Both the position numbers and the translations under genes were made by a program. A DNA stretch of 64,000 bases, from contig CAWFER010000023.1 of the NCBI GenBank assembly GCA_963814805.1, positions 393,804 to 457,803 of the forward strand. The letters are read 5' to 3'. The notes under the pieces were generated by a model that saw nothing but the letters and a program-made list of their open reading frames with translations, was not told the origin of the DNA and did not search any database. This stretch comes from AP-15 sp963814805 (GTDB lineage: Bacteria; Pseudomonadota; Alphaproteobacteria; ATCC43930; CGMCC-115725). This document shows positions 26,916 through 35,369 of this stretch, piece by piece. Each line of letters begins with the position of its first letter. The first letter of the stretch is position 1.

Positions 26916-27466
26916 GCAGGGCCGCCAGCCAGTGCCCAGTCCGCAGGCCGGACGAGGCGGAGCGGTATGGTCGCACCGCGGCAAACAGCCCTGTGCACTA
27001 CCCTGTGCTGGCCGTACCGTTATTGCGAAAGTCTTTGGCATCGCGCAAGTCCTTGTGTGCTATGGCACACCAGAACTCACGCAATAATCTGCTGACCTGC
27101 TGGCCAAGTGGTCAAAAGGGGGGGAAACGCACTGGCTGCCCGCATCCCGCCGGTGCGAAGTCAGCAGCACTGGCCGGTGTCGCCCGGTATGCCCGTTTTG
27201 CCGCCAAAGCGCCTGACCTGGCGGTCACTCTGGCACTCCAATTCCGGTAAGTTTCGCGAGCGCTCTCTACGTGACATGCAAACGCGCGTCTTTCGAGTGC
27301 GGTGACGGTGAATGTCATTCGAGCGGGCAGCGCCTGACATCGCGGAATAGAGAACTAACACTCAAGTTTCGCAAGCCGCGCACATTGCCATATCGAACAA
27401 TTGTCTGATCCTGGGCGGCCCTGTTGGACCCTTGCCAGATTTAAGTCCTGCCTCCATCCTGATGCC
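26916..27466. other. Gene-free lower-G+C spacer before the EAD module
   Basis: About 550 bases with declining G+C and no frame I can support. It includes a small palindrome GTGTGC-TATG-GCACAC at 27055-27070 and a run of seven Gs near 27118. It probably holds the promoter of the two-gene low-G+C module, which differs in base composition from all flanking genes. Confidence 0.45.
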
Positions 27467-27991
27467 ATGGATGAGCAGGTCAACAACCGTATGGCCGCCC
27501 TCTTGTGGTCGGTTACCGGGGTATTGGCCGTCGGGCTCTGCGTGATAGCGGGGGTTCTCTTCGGCCAAACGGCACTATGGGGTTCAGCTAGTGCCGCGGT
27601 CGCTCTTTACGTAGGGGCTCTAGGGATTTGGTTCTCTCGTCGCGACTCCCTCAAGAAGGAGAGCGGAGGAAAGGGCGAAGCCCGACCCTCAGGTCAGTCT
27701 ATTCCATCATCCGTTCCGCTGCCACCGAAGGCGCCTTATGTTAGAGGTATTGCCGTGAAAATTGGCTCGCCCGGATTCTCCAGCCTTATTCATCATCTCG
27801 CAGAGCGAATCGATGACCCTACCGATATAACCGACACAGCTAGGCGCGCTGGCATAAGGATGTCAGCCCTGCGCAGCGGTGGTTCCCAAAGTCCTTTGAG
27901 TCTTTGGACAGTGATACTGACACAAGCTGTCCGCGACGGAAAGGTAGAAAGGCTAGTTGCCGAAGCGTATCGAACTGGTGACGCCCTTTAG
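27467..27991 (+). CDS. Two-helix membrane protein with C-terminal EAD1-like domain
   Basis: A 174-residue protein, no frame breaks. Start ATG 27467. Residues about 10-32 (ALLWSVTGVLAVGLCVIAGV) and 36-56 (ALWGSASAAVALYVGALGIW) are two transmembrane helices; residues 57-92 are a polar, proline-containing linker. Residues about 103-172 read LIHHLAERIDD, DTARRAGIRMSALRSGGS, SLWTVILTQAV and KVERLVAEAY, the helix pattern of effector-associated domain 1 (EAD1), a death-like adaptor domain of bacterial conflict systems. Codon use and G+C (about 55-57%) differ from the surroundings. It is followed by its partner after 10 bases. The role as membrane effector or tether is inference. Confidence 0.6.
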   Translation: MDEQVNNRMAALLWSVTGVLAVGLCVIAGVLFGQTALWGSASAAVALYVGALGIWFSRRDSLKKESGGKGEARPSGQSIPSSVPLPPKAPYVRGIAVKIGSPGFSSLIHHLAERIDDPTDITDTARRAGIRMSALRSGGSQSPLSLWTVILTQAVRDGKVERLVAEAYRTGDAL

Positions 27992-28001
27992 GAGTTAGTG
28001 A

Positions 28002-28766
28002 ATGACCACACCCGCTGAGAGGATTGCAGATTTCGCCGACCTCATCGAATTCGTGGACGGGAGCATCGACATGACTGAAGCGCGCTCGCTCGCTCAAAGA
28101 ATAGGGGTGCTCCGCAAACTTAAATATCGCGAGCCGTACACCGGGAAAGACATTTGGACGGCAGTTCTAGAAGCTTCACTTGGTGACAGGTGTGTCGATA
28201 GTTTCCTAAGCGAAGTCGAACAATTGATCGGAGAAGCCCAGCATTCTGGGTTTGAAACAGCCAAGCGAGCATGCGCGGAGGCTCAGTTTAAAACGATAAT
28301 GCGCCAAGCGCATCCAGATCTCTATACAGTCAGCAGGCAGCTTCCGAGGGCTAGATCTCTAGGAGAACTAGGTGAGGCAGGTAAGGCTTGCAGAGAGCTC
28401 GTCCTGCGTGTCCTATCAGCTGTCGAAGCGGGGGCTCCTGAGCGCACGATGCTGCTGTTTGCTTCCAACGCGGCCGATGTAGATAGGTTGGCGGAGCGAA
28501 TTGGAACCAATGCTATGAACCTGCTCATGATCGTCGATCGGCTCCTTGATTTGACAGATGGAAATGATGAGATCAGCAGCATTGAACTCTACTCGTCACA
28601 AGACCCGGACGACTTTGGGAGGTTTGAAGGAACGCCGTCGGACGCTCAAACTCTTGCCTTGGCGCGTAAAGCACGCAGTGCCGCCTGGTCGCAGCTTCAG
28701 CGCCTGCTAATTCTGCTGACAAGAAATACAATACTGTTTGACCGGGCAGCACACAAGGACCAGTGA
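28002..28766 (+). CDS. Helical protein with N-terminal EAD-like domain
   Basis: A 254-residue protein, intact, with AGGAG seven bases before the ATG at 28002. Residues about 5-78 (IADFADLIEFVDGS, MTEARSLAQRIGVLRKL, KDIWTAVLEASLGD, FLSEVEQLIGE) follow the same helix order as the EAD1-like domain of the preceding membrane protein. The rest (85-254) is predominantly helical and unrecognised; it includes MLLFASNAADVDRLAERIGT. No signal peptide or membrane helix. The tight spacing and the shared domain type suggest the two proteins bind each other through like domains, as EAD pairs are thought to do. Confidence 0.55.
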   Translation: MTTPAERIADFADLIEFVDGSIDMTEARSLAQRIGVLRKLKYREPYTGKDIWTAVLEASLGDRCVDSFLSEVEQLIGEAQHSGFETAKRACAEAQFKTIMRQAHPDLYTVSRQLPRARSLGELGEAGKACRELVLRVLSAVEAGAPERTMLLFASNAADVDRLAERIGTNAMNLLMIVDRLLDLTDGNDEISSIELYSSQDPDDFGRFEGTPSDAQTLALARKARSAAWSQLQRLLILLTRNTILFDRAAHKDQ

Positions 28767-29159
28767 ATTTCCGCCAGAGCGGAGGCTGGTGCAATAGATA
28801 ACGAAGTAATCCAGTGAGGCGCCCTCTTCCGATCAATTGGATCAGATTAGCCCGTTCCGCGCGGTCGACGCAGCGACCGCCGCGACGCCAGCGCCCGCAC
28901 TTAAATGACATACTCGTACCGGCTATGCGGCGCTGTTTTCGCAGCGGGCTTCAGCGACTGTGGCAAGGCGACCGCGCAGCCGCCGTGCGCGCGGCTGGCC
29001 GGACAGGCGCCGCCCAGCCGTCGGCCTGGCCTCGCGGCTGATCATGAGCTGGCTGAGGCGCACGTCACCACGGACGCCTAAAGTAGGCTGTCGCGTCGGC
29101 AAGTAGGCTGTCGCGTCGGCCCGGACCGGGGCGGCACAGGCAGGAGAGTAGGACAGACA
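28767..29159. other. Intergenic region with short tandem duplication
   Basis: About 393 bases between the low-G+C module and a thioesterase gene. Base composition returns to the high-G+C background here. A 20-base unit (AAGTAGGCTGTCGCGTCGGC) is present twice in tandem at 29081-29120, just upstream of the next gene. A short plus-strand frame at 28814-29041 is arginine-rich with no domain and is not called. Confidence 0.5.
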
Positions 29160-30200
29160 GTGAGCGCTGAGCCACTCGGCGGCCCCAGGCCGCCAATCCG
29201 CGCCGATGGCGGAGCCGTCCAGGCACGCGTTCAGCCGGCGTCCAGCGCCGAGGGTTTCTTCCGCGCCGAGGGCGACGTCCTAGTGCCGGCGTCATTCGCG
29301 ACGAGCCCCTGGGGCGAGGTTCTGCACGGGCGGCTCATCGGCGGCCTGACCGCCCGCGCGGCCGAGCAGGCGCGCGCCGCGGCCCCGGAGATGACCTGCG
29401 GCCGTCTGACGATCGATATGTTCCGCTCCGTGCCGCTGGCGCCGCTCAGCGTAACCGCCCGCTCGATCCGTGCGGGCAGGCGCATCGCGGTGCTGGAGGT
29501 AACCGTCGAGCAGGACGACGGCCCGGTCGGCCAGGGCCGGGCGGTGCTGCTGCGCCGGTCCGAGCAGCCGAGCGGCACGTTCCGCCCGGCGCCTGCCTGG
29601 GCTGTGCCGACACCGCTGGAGCTGGGGCCGCCGCAGTCATCCGCAACCCGCTGGTGGACCGCGCCATGGGAGTCATGGCGCGTCGGCGGCGCGGACGGCG
29701 CGATGACGGACGGCCTCTGGATCAGGGAAACCCATCCGCTTGTCACCGGCGAGCAGCTGACGCCGCTGGTGCGCCTGGCGATGGCCGCCGACCTCTCGAG
29801 CCCCGTGTCGAACTCCTCGACCCACGGACTGAGTTTCATCAACGCCGACTACACCGTCTACCTGGGACGCGATCCGCTGGGCGAGTACGTCGGGATACAG
29901 CCCTCCGGGCACATCAGCGAGGCGGGCGTGGCGGCTGGCCACTGCGTAGTGCATGACCTGCGGGGTCCCGTCGGTTTCGTGAGCACCGCGGCCGTCGCCA
30001 ACCCGGCGATGGGCTCAGAGCGGGGAGCGCGTCAACGCGGGTTCTTACCGAGAACCAGCACCCCGCTGGTGGCGAACATGCCGCCGTTGCCGAGGATCAC
30101 GCTGATGTCCGGGCGGTCGACCTGGGCGGCCGCCTCGCCGCGGACCTGGCGGACGCCCTCCTGGATGGCGAACATGCCGTACATGCCGGTGTGCGTGTAG
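29160..30200 (+). CDS. Acyl-CoA thioesterase-family (double hot-dog) protein
   Basis: GTG start at 29160 with GGAGAG upstream. The product has the layout of TesB-like thioesterase-domain proteins: LVPASFATSPWGEVLHGRLI, then MTCGRLTIDMFRSVPLAPL in the first hot-dog domain and SNSSTHGLSFINADYTVYLG in the second. The last recognisable segment is PVGFVSTAAVANPAMGSE near 30010. The remaining 55 or so residues read antisense through the end of the thiolase-like gene, so a frameshift probably hides the true stop near 30.03-30.1 kb. Hydrolysis of acyl-CoA esters in a CoA-rich gene region. Confidence 0.72.
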   Translation: MSAEPLGGPRPPIRADGGAVQARVQPASSAEGFFRAEGDVLVPASFATSPWGEVLHGRLIGGLTARAAEQARAAAPEMTCGRLTIDMFRSVPLAPLSVTARSIRAGRRIAVLEVTVEQDDGPVGQGRAVLLRRSEQPSGTFRPAPAWAVPTPLELGPPQSSATRWWTAPWESWRVGGADGAMTDGLWIRETHPLVTGEQLTPLVRLAMAADLSSPVSNSSTHGLSFINADYTVYLGRDPLGEYVGIQPSGHISEAGVAAGHCVVHDLRGPVGFVSTAAVANPAMGSERGARQRGFLPRTSTPLVANMPPLPRITLMSGRSTWAAASPRTWRTPSWMANMPYMPVCV

Positions 30201-31181
30201 GACAGGCCGCCGCCGTTGGTGTTCAGCGGGAGGGAACCGCCCGGCTCGGTGTTGCCGTCGGCGATGAACGGGCCGGCCTCGCCCTTGCTCGACGAAGCCG
30301 AGCGCCTCCAGGCCGTAGATCGGGACGTGCGCGAACGCGTCGTAGATCATCAGGTGGCTGACGTCGGCGGTGGTGATGCCCGCCTCGGCGAACGCGGTCC
30401 GGCCGGCCTGGCGGAACATCTGCGACTCGGTGAAGTCGATCATCTGGGAGATCATCGGGGTCTCCGACGCCTCCCCGGTGCCGAGCACGTGCACGGGCGG
30501 CTTGGGGAAGTCGGCCGCGCGGTCGGCCGAGGTGACCACGAGCGCGCCGCCGCCGTCGGTGACCAGGCAGCACTCGAGCAGGTGGAACGGGTAGGCGACC
30601 ATCGCGCGAGGCGAGCACGTCCTCGACGGTGATGATGTCGCGGAACATCGCCCGCGGGTTCTTCGCCGCCCACTGGCGCTGCGCCACCGCGACGTAGGCG
30701 AGCTGCTCGTGGGTGAGCCCGTACTCCTTCATGTAGCGGAGCGCGGGGATGGTGAACGTCGTGGTCGGGCCCAGGGTGCCGTACGGGCGCCTCGAACTGG
30801 CCGGGCGGGGAGGACGAGGTCCGATGCGGTACGGCGGCGCGCCGACCCGGGACCGGCCGGACTCGCCGTGGGTGATCAGGATCGTTTTCGCGTAGCCGGC
30901 CCTGATGGCGGCGGCCGCGTGCCTGACATGCAGCAGGAACGAGGTGCCGCCGACGCCCGTGCCGTCCATCCAGTCGGGGTAGATGCCGAGCGCGTGCGCG
31001 ACCTGGACCGGGCCGGGCGCGGAGACGGTCGCGATCCCGTCGATGTCCTTCATGGTCAGGCCCGCGTCGGCCACGGCGTTGCGCGCCGCCTCGATGTGCA
31101 GCCCGAGCGTGGAGTGTTCGGCAGCCGGCCGATCTCGTCGGTCTCGGCCGCGCCCGCGATGATGACGCCCGCGCTGCTCAC
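30032..31181 (-). CDS. Thiolase-like (Ltp2/SCP-x type) acyl-CoA protein
   Basis: GTG at 31179-31181 with GAGGAGG upstream; the start overlaps the DUF35 stop in GTGA, so the two are coupled. Pieces: SSAGVIIAGAAETDEIGRLP, LGLHIEAARNAVADAGLTMK, TGVGGTSFLLHVRHAAAAIR, YMKEYGLTHEQLAYVAVAQR, LECCLVTDGGGALVV and NTNGGGLSYTHTGMYGMFA, ending SGVLVLGKNPR. Where a thiolase has its nucleophilic Cys this reads GGTSF. At least four frame breaks. With its DUF35 partner it resembles Ltp2-type retro-aldolases of sterol side-chain degradation. Confidence 0.82.
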
Positions 31182-31581
31182 TGAGTCCTCCTCGGCTCGG
31201 GGGTGAAGACCGGCAGCGAGATGTCGCCGCGCTGCTCGAAGGCGACGCGCAGCGGCATGTCGAGCACCAGGGCCTCCGGGGTGGCGGGCACGCCCCGACC
31301 AGGCTGGTCATCATCCGCGGGCCCTCGGCGAGCTGCGACGACGGCGATGGCGTAGGGCGCGTCGTCCTCGAAGCCGGGCGCGGGCCGGTGGTTGATGACG
31401 TAGGAGTACAGGGTGGCCTGGCCGCTGGCGGTGAACCACTCGACGCTGCCGGAGCCGCAGGACGGGCAGAGCGGGCGCGGGTAGAAGTACGGCTTGCCGC
31501 AGTCCAGGCAGCGCTGGATCCGCAGCTCGCCCGCTGCGCCCCGTCCCAGTAGGGCTGGGTCTCCGGCGTGGGGACCGGCAC
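31178..31581 (-). CDS. DUF35 OB-fold/zinc-ribbon partner protein
   Basis: The reading starts at the GTG at 31581 (PVPTPETQPYWDGA), then RIQRCLDCGKPYFYPRPLCP with two CxxC zinc pairs, ASGQATLYSYVINHRPAPGF, and after frame breaks near 31530 and 31320 the tail LPVFTPEPRRTQ. This matches the ChsH2-type DUF35 architecture. It is coupled to the thiolase-like gene by a 4-base overlap. It probably binds the acyl-CoA and completes the active site. Confidence 0.82.
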
Positions 31582-31608
31582 GGCCTTGCTGCTGGCGGCA
31601 TCGGCGGC

Positions 31609-32501
31609 TCAGCCCGTTCCGGCCGAGGATCGGGCCGAACGCCCGCTCCACCTGGTCGCTGAGCGCGTCGGGCGTCCCACGGGCCGGTGCCGATGATCCG
31701 GCTGACCGGCTCGGGGTTGTTGTACAGCGAGACCTCGTAGCCGGACGAGTGGATGACCCGGCCGGTGATCCAGCCCGGAGCGCTCCGACGGCGAGGTAGG
31801 CGACGATCGGCGCCACGTTGTCCGGTGACCGCTCGTCGTCGCCGGACGGCGGCCCCGGCGCGGCGCCGGTCCGTCGGGATCGAGGCGGTCATCCGGGTGG
31901 CGGCGCCCGGCGAGATCGCGTTCACGGTGACCCCGTACTTCGCCAGGGAGTGCGCCGCGGAGTAGGTCAGCCCGACGATGCCCATCTTGGCCGCCGCGTA
32001 GTTCGGCTGCCCGGGCGCGCCGTGCAGGCCGGAGACCGAGGTGAAGTTGATGATGCGGTTCTGCGCGGTCTCGTCGCGCAGCGACCGCCAGTGCGCGGAC
32101 GCGAACCGGGTGGTGTTGAACGTGCCCTTCAGGTGGACCCGGATGACGTCGTCCCACTCCTGCTCGGTCATGTTGAAGACCATCCGGTCGCGCAGGATGC
32201 CGGCCACGTTGACGAGGACGTCGAGCCGGCCGAACTCCTCGATCGCGGTGCCGATGAGGCCCTCCGCCGCGGCGAAGTCGGAGATGTCCGCGCCGCTGGC
32301 GACCGCCTTCCCGCCGGCCTCGGCGATCTCGGCCACCACGTCGTGGGCGGGCCCGGCGTCCTGCCCGGAGCCGTCCATCGCCGCGCCCAGGTCGTTGACC
32401 ACGACCGAGGCGCCCTCGCTGGCCAGCAGCAGGGCCACCGACCTGCCGATCCCGCGCCCGGCGCCGGTGACGATCGCTACCCGCCCGTCCAGTCGTCCCA
32501 T
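31609..32501 (-). CDS. SDR-family 3-hydroxyacyl-CoA-type dehydrogenase
   Basis: Short-chain dehydrogenase with ATG at 32499-32501. N-terminal NAD(P) motif VAIVTGAGRGIGRSV, then VNVAG, the catalytic Ser in NFTSVSGLHGAPG and YxxxK as PNYAAAKMGIVG. After frame breaks near 31850-31700 come GWITGRVIHSSGYEVSLY and a C-terminal FGPILGRNG, an extension seen in peroxisomal multifunctional-enzyme-like SDRs. A TAGAA-N5-TTCTG site lies 45 bases upstream. Together with the DUF35 and thiolase-like genes it makes a beta-oxidation unit. Confidence 0.85.
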
Positions 32502-32545
32502 GCCAGCCCACCGTTCCTTCCGCCGCGAGGCAGATCCGGCGTGAA

Positions 32546-32560
32546 TAGAATCCTGTTCTG
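32546..32560. promoter_or_regulatory. TAGAA-N5-TTCTG operator upstream of SDR unit
   Basis: TAGAATCCTGTTCTG, an imperfect palindrome 45 bases upstream of the SDR start. It shares 14 of 15 bases with the site before the TetR gene at 39842-39856 and the same spacing as sites at 35.2 kb. Likely operator of a local TetR repressor. Confidence 0.55.
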
Positions 32561-32733
32561 GAATTAGCCTCCGGTAACGGTCTTCCCGTGTCAAGGGGCC
32601 GGCCGTCGGAGTCACGGACCGCGTGCTCGACTAGGGTGATGGCCGCCGCGGGTAGCGCGGAGCGTGGCCGGCGGGTGCCGCCAGCGACGCCAGCTACCGT
32701 CGCGAGCGGCAGGCCACCCGGATCAGGCTCTGA

Positions 32734-32993
32734 CCGCTCACCGCCCGCCCGGGCCGCTCACCGTCCGCCCGGGCCGCTCACCGTCCGCCCGGGCCGCTCA
32801 CCGTCCGCCCGGGCCGCTCACCGTCCGCCCGGGCCGCTCACCGTCCGCCCGGGCCGCTCACCGTCCGCCCGGGCCGCTCACCGTCCGCCCGGGCCGCTCA
32901 CCGTCCGCCCGGGCCGCTCACCGTCCGCCCGGGCCGCTCACCGTCCGCCCGGGCCGCTCACCGTCCGCCCGGGCCGCTCACCGTCCGCCCGGG
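32734..32993. repeat. 13 tandem copies of a 20-bp unit
   Basis: Unit CCGCTCACCGTCCGCCCGGG repeated 13 times without spacers; the first copy has one substitution (GCCC for GTCC), the rest are identical. The unit length is not a multiple of three, so long frames across it are artefacts of the repeat. Located in a gene-free 1.2-kb stretch. The identity of the copies suggests recent expansion or an assembly duplication. Confidence 0.95.
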
Positions 32994-33265
32994 CCGGTTA
33001 GCGGATGGCGGCTGGCTGGCGCTGCGGAGGCTGAAGGCGCGGCTACCGCCAGGTGACGGGCCGGCGGTGCTGCCCGGCGGTGCTGCCCCGGCGGTGCTGC
33101 CCCGGGGATGCTGCCCCGGCGGTGCTGCCCCGGGGATGACCGCGGCAGGTTCTCCTTAACCGGCAGATAGCCCCGCTATCAGGCAATGTCGTTAAGTTAG
33201 CGTAAATGCGACGCGCCTGGGGGGTGTGAGTCGTGTGATGCTCGGCTCCGCCCGCTGGCCGCGCC
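32994..33265. other. Gene-free spacer with imperfect G+C-rich repeats
   Basis: No supported gene. Between about 33063 and 33137 the sequence is a loose array of CCCCGGCGGTGCTG-like units, 14-15 bases each. Beyond that the sequence becomes AT-richer toward the inverted repeat that follows. Confidence 0.5.
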
Positions 33266-33335
33266 CATGATCGTGAAGGATTTTCCTTTCATGTAGATAA
33301 AACATCGTATTAGCGGTAAAGCCTTCGTGATCATG
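33266..33335. repeat. Imperfect long inverted repeat, AT-rich loop
   Basis: CATGATCGTGAAGGATT at 33266-33282 and AAGCCTTCGTGATCATG at 33319-33335 are inverted copies with three mismatches over 17 bases, separated by 36 bases of AT-rich sequence. It could be a transcript hairpin, a dispersed element or a protein site. No gene frames it. Confidence 0.6.
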
Positions 33336-33449
33336 CTCTAGCCCGCGGGGCGGCGAGAAACTGCGGGCCGGGTCCGCCCGTGCGCGCACGCGATGCCGAG
33401 GGCGGCTCGCTTGACTTAACGGAATTGCGCTATCAGGGGATTCTTACCG

Positions 33450-33617
33450 CAACAGGAAGATCAGCGGCGGCAACGGGAAGATCAGCGGCGGCAACGGGAA
33501 GATCAGCGGCGGCAACGGGAAGATCAGCGGCGGCAACGGGAAGATCAGCGGCGGCAACGGGAAGATCAGCGGCGACAACGGGAAGATCAGCGGCGGCAAC
33601 GGGAAGATCAGCGGCGG
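33450..33617. repeat. 8 tandem copies of a 21-bp unit
   Basis: Unit CAACGGGAAGATCAGCGGCGG repeated eight times with one or two substitutions (an A for G in the first copy, an A for G in the seventh). It can be read as the heptapeptide ATGRSAA on the plus strand, but no start, ribosome site or flanking domain supports translation. It lies between the inverted repeat and the PHP-domain gene. Confidence 0.92.
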
Positions 33618-33643
33618 CAACGGCCGGGATAACAGCAAGAAGC

Positions 33644-33697
33644 GTGGCGCATTCGTTGCTTGTGGCGCATTTGTTGCTTGTGGCGCATCCCCCGGGA
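33644..33697. repeat. 18-bp direct repeats
   Basis: GTGGCGCATTCGTTGCTT is followed by a copy with one substitution at 33662-33679 and a partial third copy (GTGGCGCATC) from 33680. This is a third, separate tandem tract within 1 kb. Confidence 0.75.
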
Positions 33698-33702
33698 ATT
33701 GG

Positions 33703-34337
33703 CTAGGTTGGCGGGTGCCGCGGGTAGCGGGGAGCGTGATCGCGGAACTCGCCGGTTATCCGCGCGTCCGCCAGCGCGGCGAGGAAGCTGGCCGGGCCGT
33801 CGAAGTCGGGCATGTCCAGGTAGGCGGCACCCACGCCGGGCGCGTCGTGCGCGTCCGAGCCCGCGCCGCCGGGCAGCGAGAACGCCTGCGCGAGCCCGGC
33901 CGCCCGCGTCATTGAGCGACTGGTCCGCGATCTTGGCGTTGAAGACCTCGATGACGTCCACGGCGCCCGCGGCGCACAGCTCCGGCAGCACGCCGCCCGA
34001 GGCTGGACCGGACCCGGTCGAACGGGTGCGGCACGTAGACCAGGGCGCCCTGGCCCCTGATCAGCCCGATGACCTCGGCCAGCGGCAGCACGTAGGGAAT
34101 CCGCTCGGTGAGGAACAGCCCGATCACGTCGCCGTCGGGGGTCCGGACCTCCTCGCCGACGATGACCCGGACGCCGAGGTCACGCTCGGCCGCCGCGACC
34201 GCGGCGTGCGGTGACGTTGTGGTCGGTGATGCACACCACGTCGAGGCCGGCCTGCCGCGCCCGGTCGGCGAGTTCGCTCCACGCGTTAGCACGGAATCGC
34301 CGGACGCGACCGTGTGCAGGTGGCAGTCGACCCGCAC
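33703..34337 (-). CDS. PHP-domain phosphoesterase-like protein, heavily frameshifted
   Basis: GTG at 34335-34337 gives RVDCHLHTVASGDSV, the metal-binding start of the PHP (polymerase and histidinol phosphatase) superfamily. Later segments VVCITDHNVT, LGVRVIVGEEVRTPDGDVIG, ALVYVPHPFDRVR, VDVIEVFNAKI and GSDAHDAPGVGAAYLDMP provide the remaining metal ligands. At least four frame breaks (34270-34200, near 34010 and near 33910). Small PHP proteins hydrolyse phosphate esters; the substrate is unknown. Its end abuts the 18-bp repeats. Confidence 0.8.
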
Positions 34338-34388
34338 CCAGCCGGCGGTGCGGCGGGTCCGCGGGTACGGCGCCGTCCAGGCTCGGCG

Positions 34389-35190
34389 TCACCGGGCGGA
34401 ACGGGGCCGCGCGAGCTCGGCCAGCAGGTCCTGGGAGTAGGCGACCCGCCCGGTCAGCGTCCTCGGCTCGGCGCTGCAGAGCAGCAGGGCGGCCTCCGCC
34501 ATCACGGCCGGCGGCTCCGCGTCCGGGTTGTCCGCCGTGGTCAGGTGGTGGAAGAGCGTGCCCGGCGTCGGGACCACCCGGCTCGGCGACAGCGCGTTCA
34601 CCGCGATGTTGTCGGCGTACAGCTCGGCCGCGAGGCCGGTGGAGAACCGCTCAAGGGCCGCCTTGCACATGCCGTAGACGGTGCCGCCCCGCCCGGCGCG
34701 GGGGCCTGGCGGCATGGCGGGGTGCCGGGCCGCGCCGGACGAGATGTTCAGGATCCAGCCCCGGCCGGCGCGCCGCATGCCCGGCACCACGAGCTGCGCC
34801 AGGTGGAACGGCGCCTCGACCTGGACGTCGAACATCAGCTGGAACCGGCGCGGCGTGAAGTCGACGCACCGGGGTGAAGTAGGTGACGGCCGCGTTGCTG
34901 ACCAGGATGTCGGGCGTGCCGAGCTGCGCCGTGGCCTCGGCTCACCAGCCGCTCCCTGTCCTCCGGCCTGGACAGGTCGGCGCGGGATCGCCACCGCCGT
35001 CCCGCCCGCGTCGCGGATCTGCTGCGCGGTCTCCCCGATCGTGCCCGGCGAACGGCGACATGCCCGCGTCGGCCGTCCGCGCCGCCACCGCGACGGCGGC
35101 GCCGGCCCGGCCGAAGCGGCGGGCGATCTCCGCCCCGATGCCGCGGCTCGCGCCGGTCACGATCGCGACCTTGCCGTCCAAGACACCCAT
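34389..35190 (-). CDS. SDR-family oxidoreductase, heavily frameshifted
   Basis: ATG at 35188-35190 with GGAGGAG upstream. MGVLDGKVAIVTGASRGIG carries the NAD(P)-binding TGxxxGIG, RFQLMFDVQVEAPFHLAQ is the central helix, the catalytic Ser is in LNISSGAARHP, the YxxxK motif is VYGMCKAALERFS, and NIAVNALSPSRVVPTPG follows. Frame breaks cluster at 35050-34870. It is divergent from a MaoC-type hydratase, with two or three TAGAA-type operators between the genes. Probably a hydroxyacyl-CoA dehydrogenase. Confidence 0.82.
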
Positions 35191-35222
35191 GTGCTCGCTC
35201 CTCCAGCAGCAGCGAATAATCC

Positions 35223-35237
35223 TAGAAGATTGTTCTA
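35223..35237. promoter_or_regulatory. TAGAA-N5-TTCTA operator (SDR side)
   Basis: TAGAAGATTGTTCTA, with flanking C and G extending the palindrome to 17 bases. It lies 32 bases upstream of the SDR start, in the divergent spacer. Confidence 0.6.
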
Positions 35238-35311
35238 GTATCGTCCGGCGCGGGAAGGGCCGCTGTCAAGCGCGGTGCCAGGCAGGGTTGACACGCCTAC
35301 GCCGGTGTACT

Positions 35312-35340
35312 GAGAATCACTTTCTAGAACACTGATTCTA
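35312..35340. promoter_or_regulatory. Overlapping pair of TAGAA-type operators (MaoC side)
   Basis: GAGAATCACTTTCTA (35312-35326) overlaps TAGAACACTGATTCTA (35325-35340), which has a six-base spacer where the others have five. The pair ends 29 bases before the MaoC ATG, a position suited to repression. Confidence 0.58.
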
Positions 35341-35369
35341 TCGACGGCAAGCGTCGGCCGGAGGCAGCC

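Noticed and set aside
27055..27070. GTGTGC-TATG-GCACAC as regulator site of the EAD module
   Set aside because: It lies about 400 bases upstream of the gene, with six-base arms only; insufficient support.
32734..32993. CRISPR array
   Set aside because: The 20-bp units are contiguous without unique spacers and no cas gene is present.
33450..33617. Repeat protein ATGRSAA
   Set aside because: No start context, flanking domain or homologue; the frame ends shortly after the repeat.
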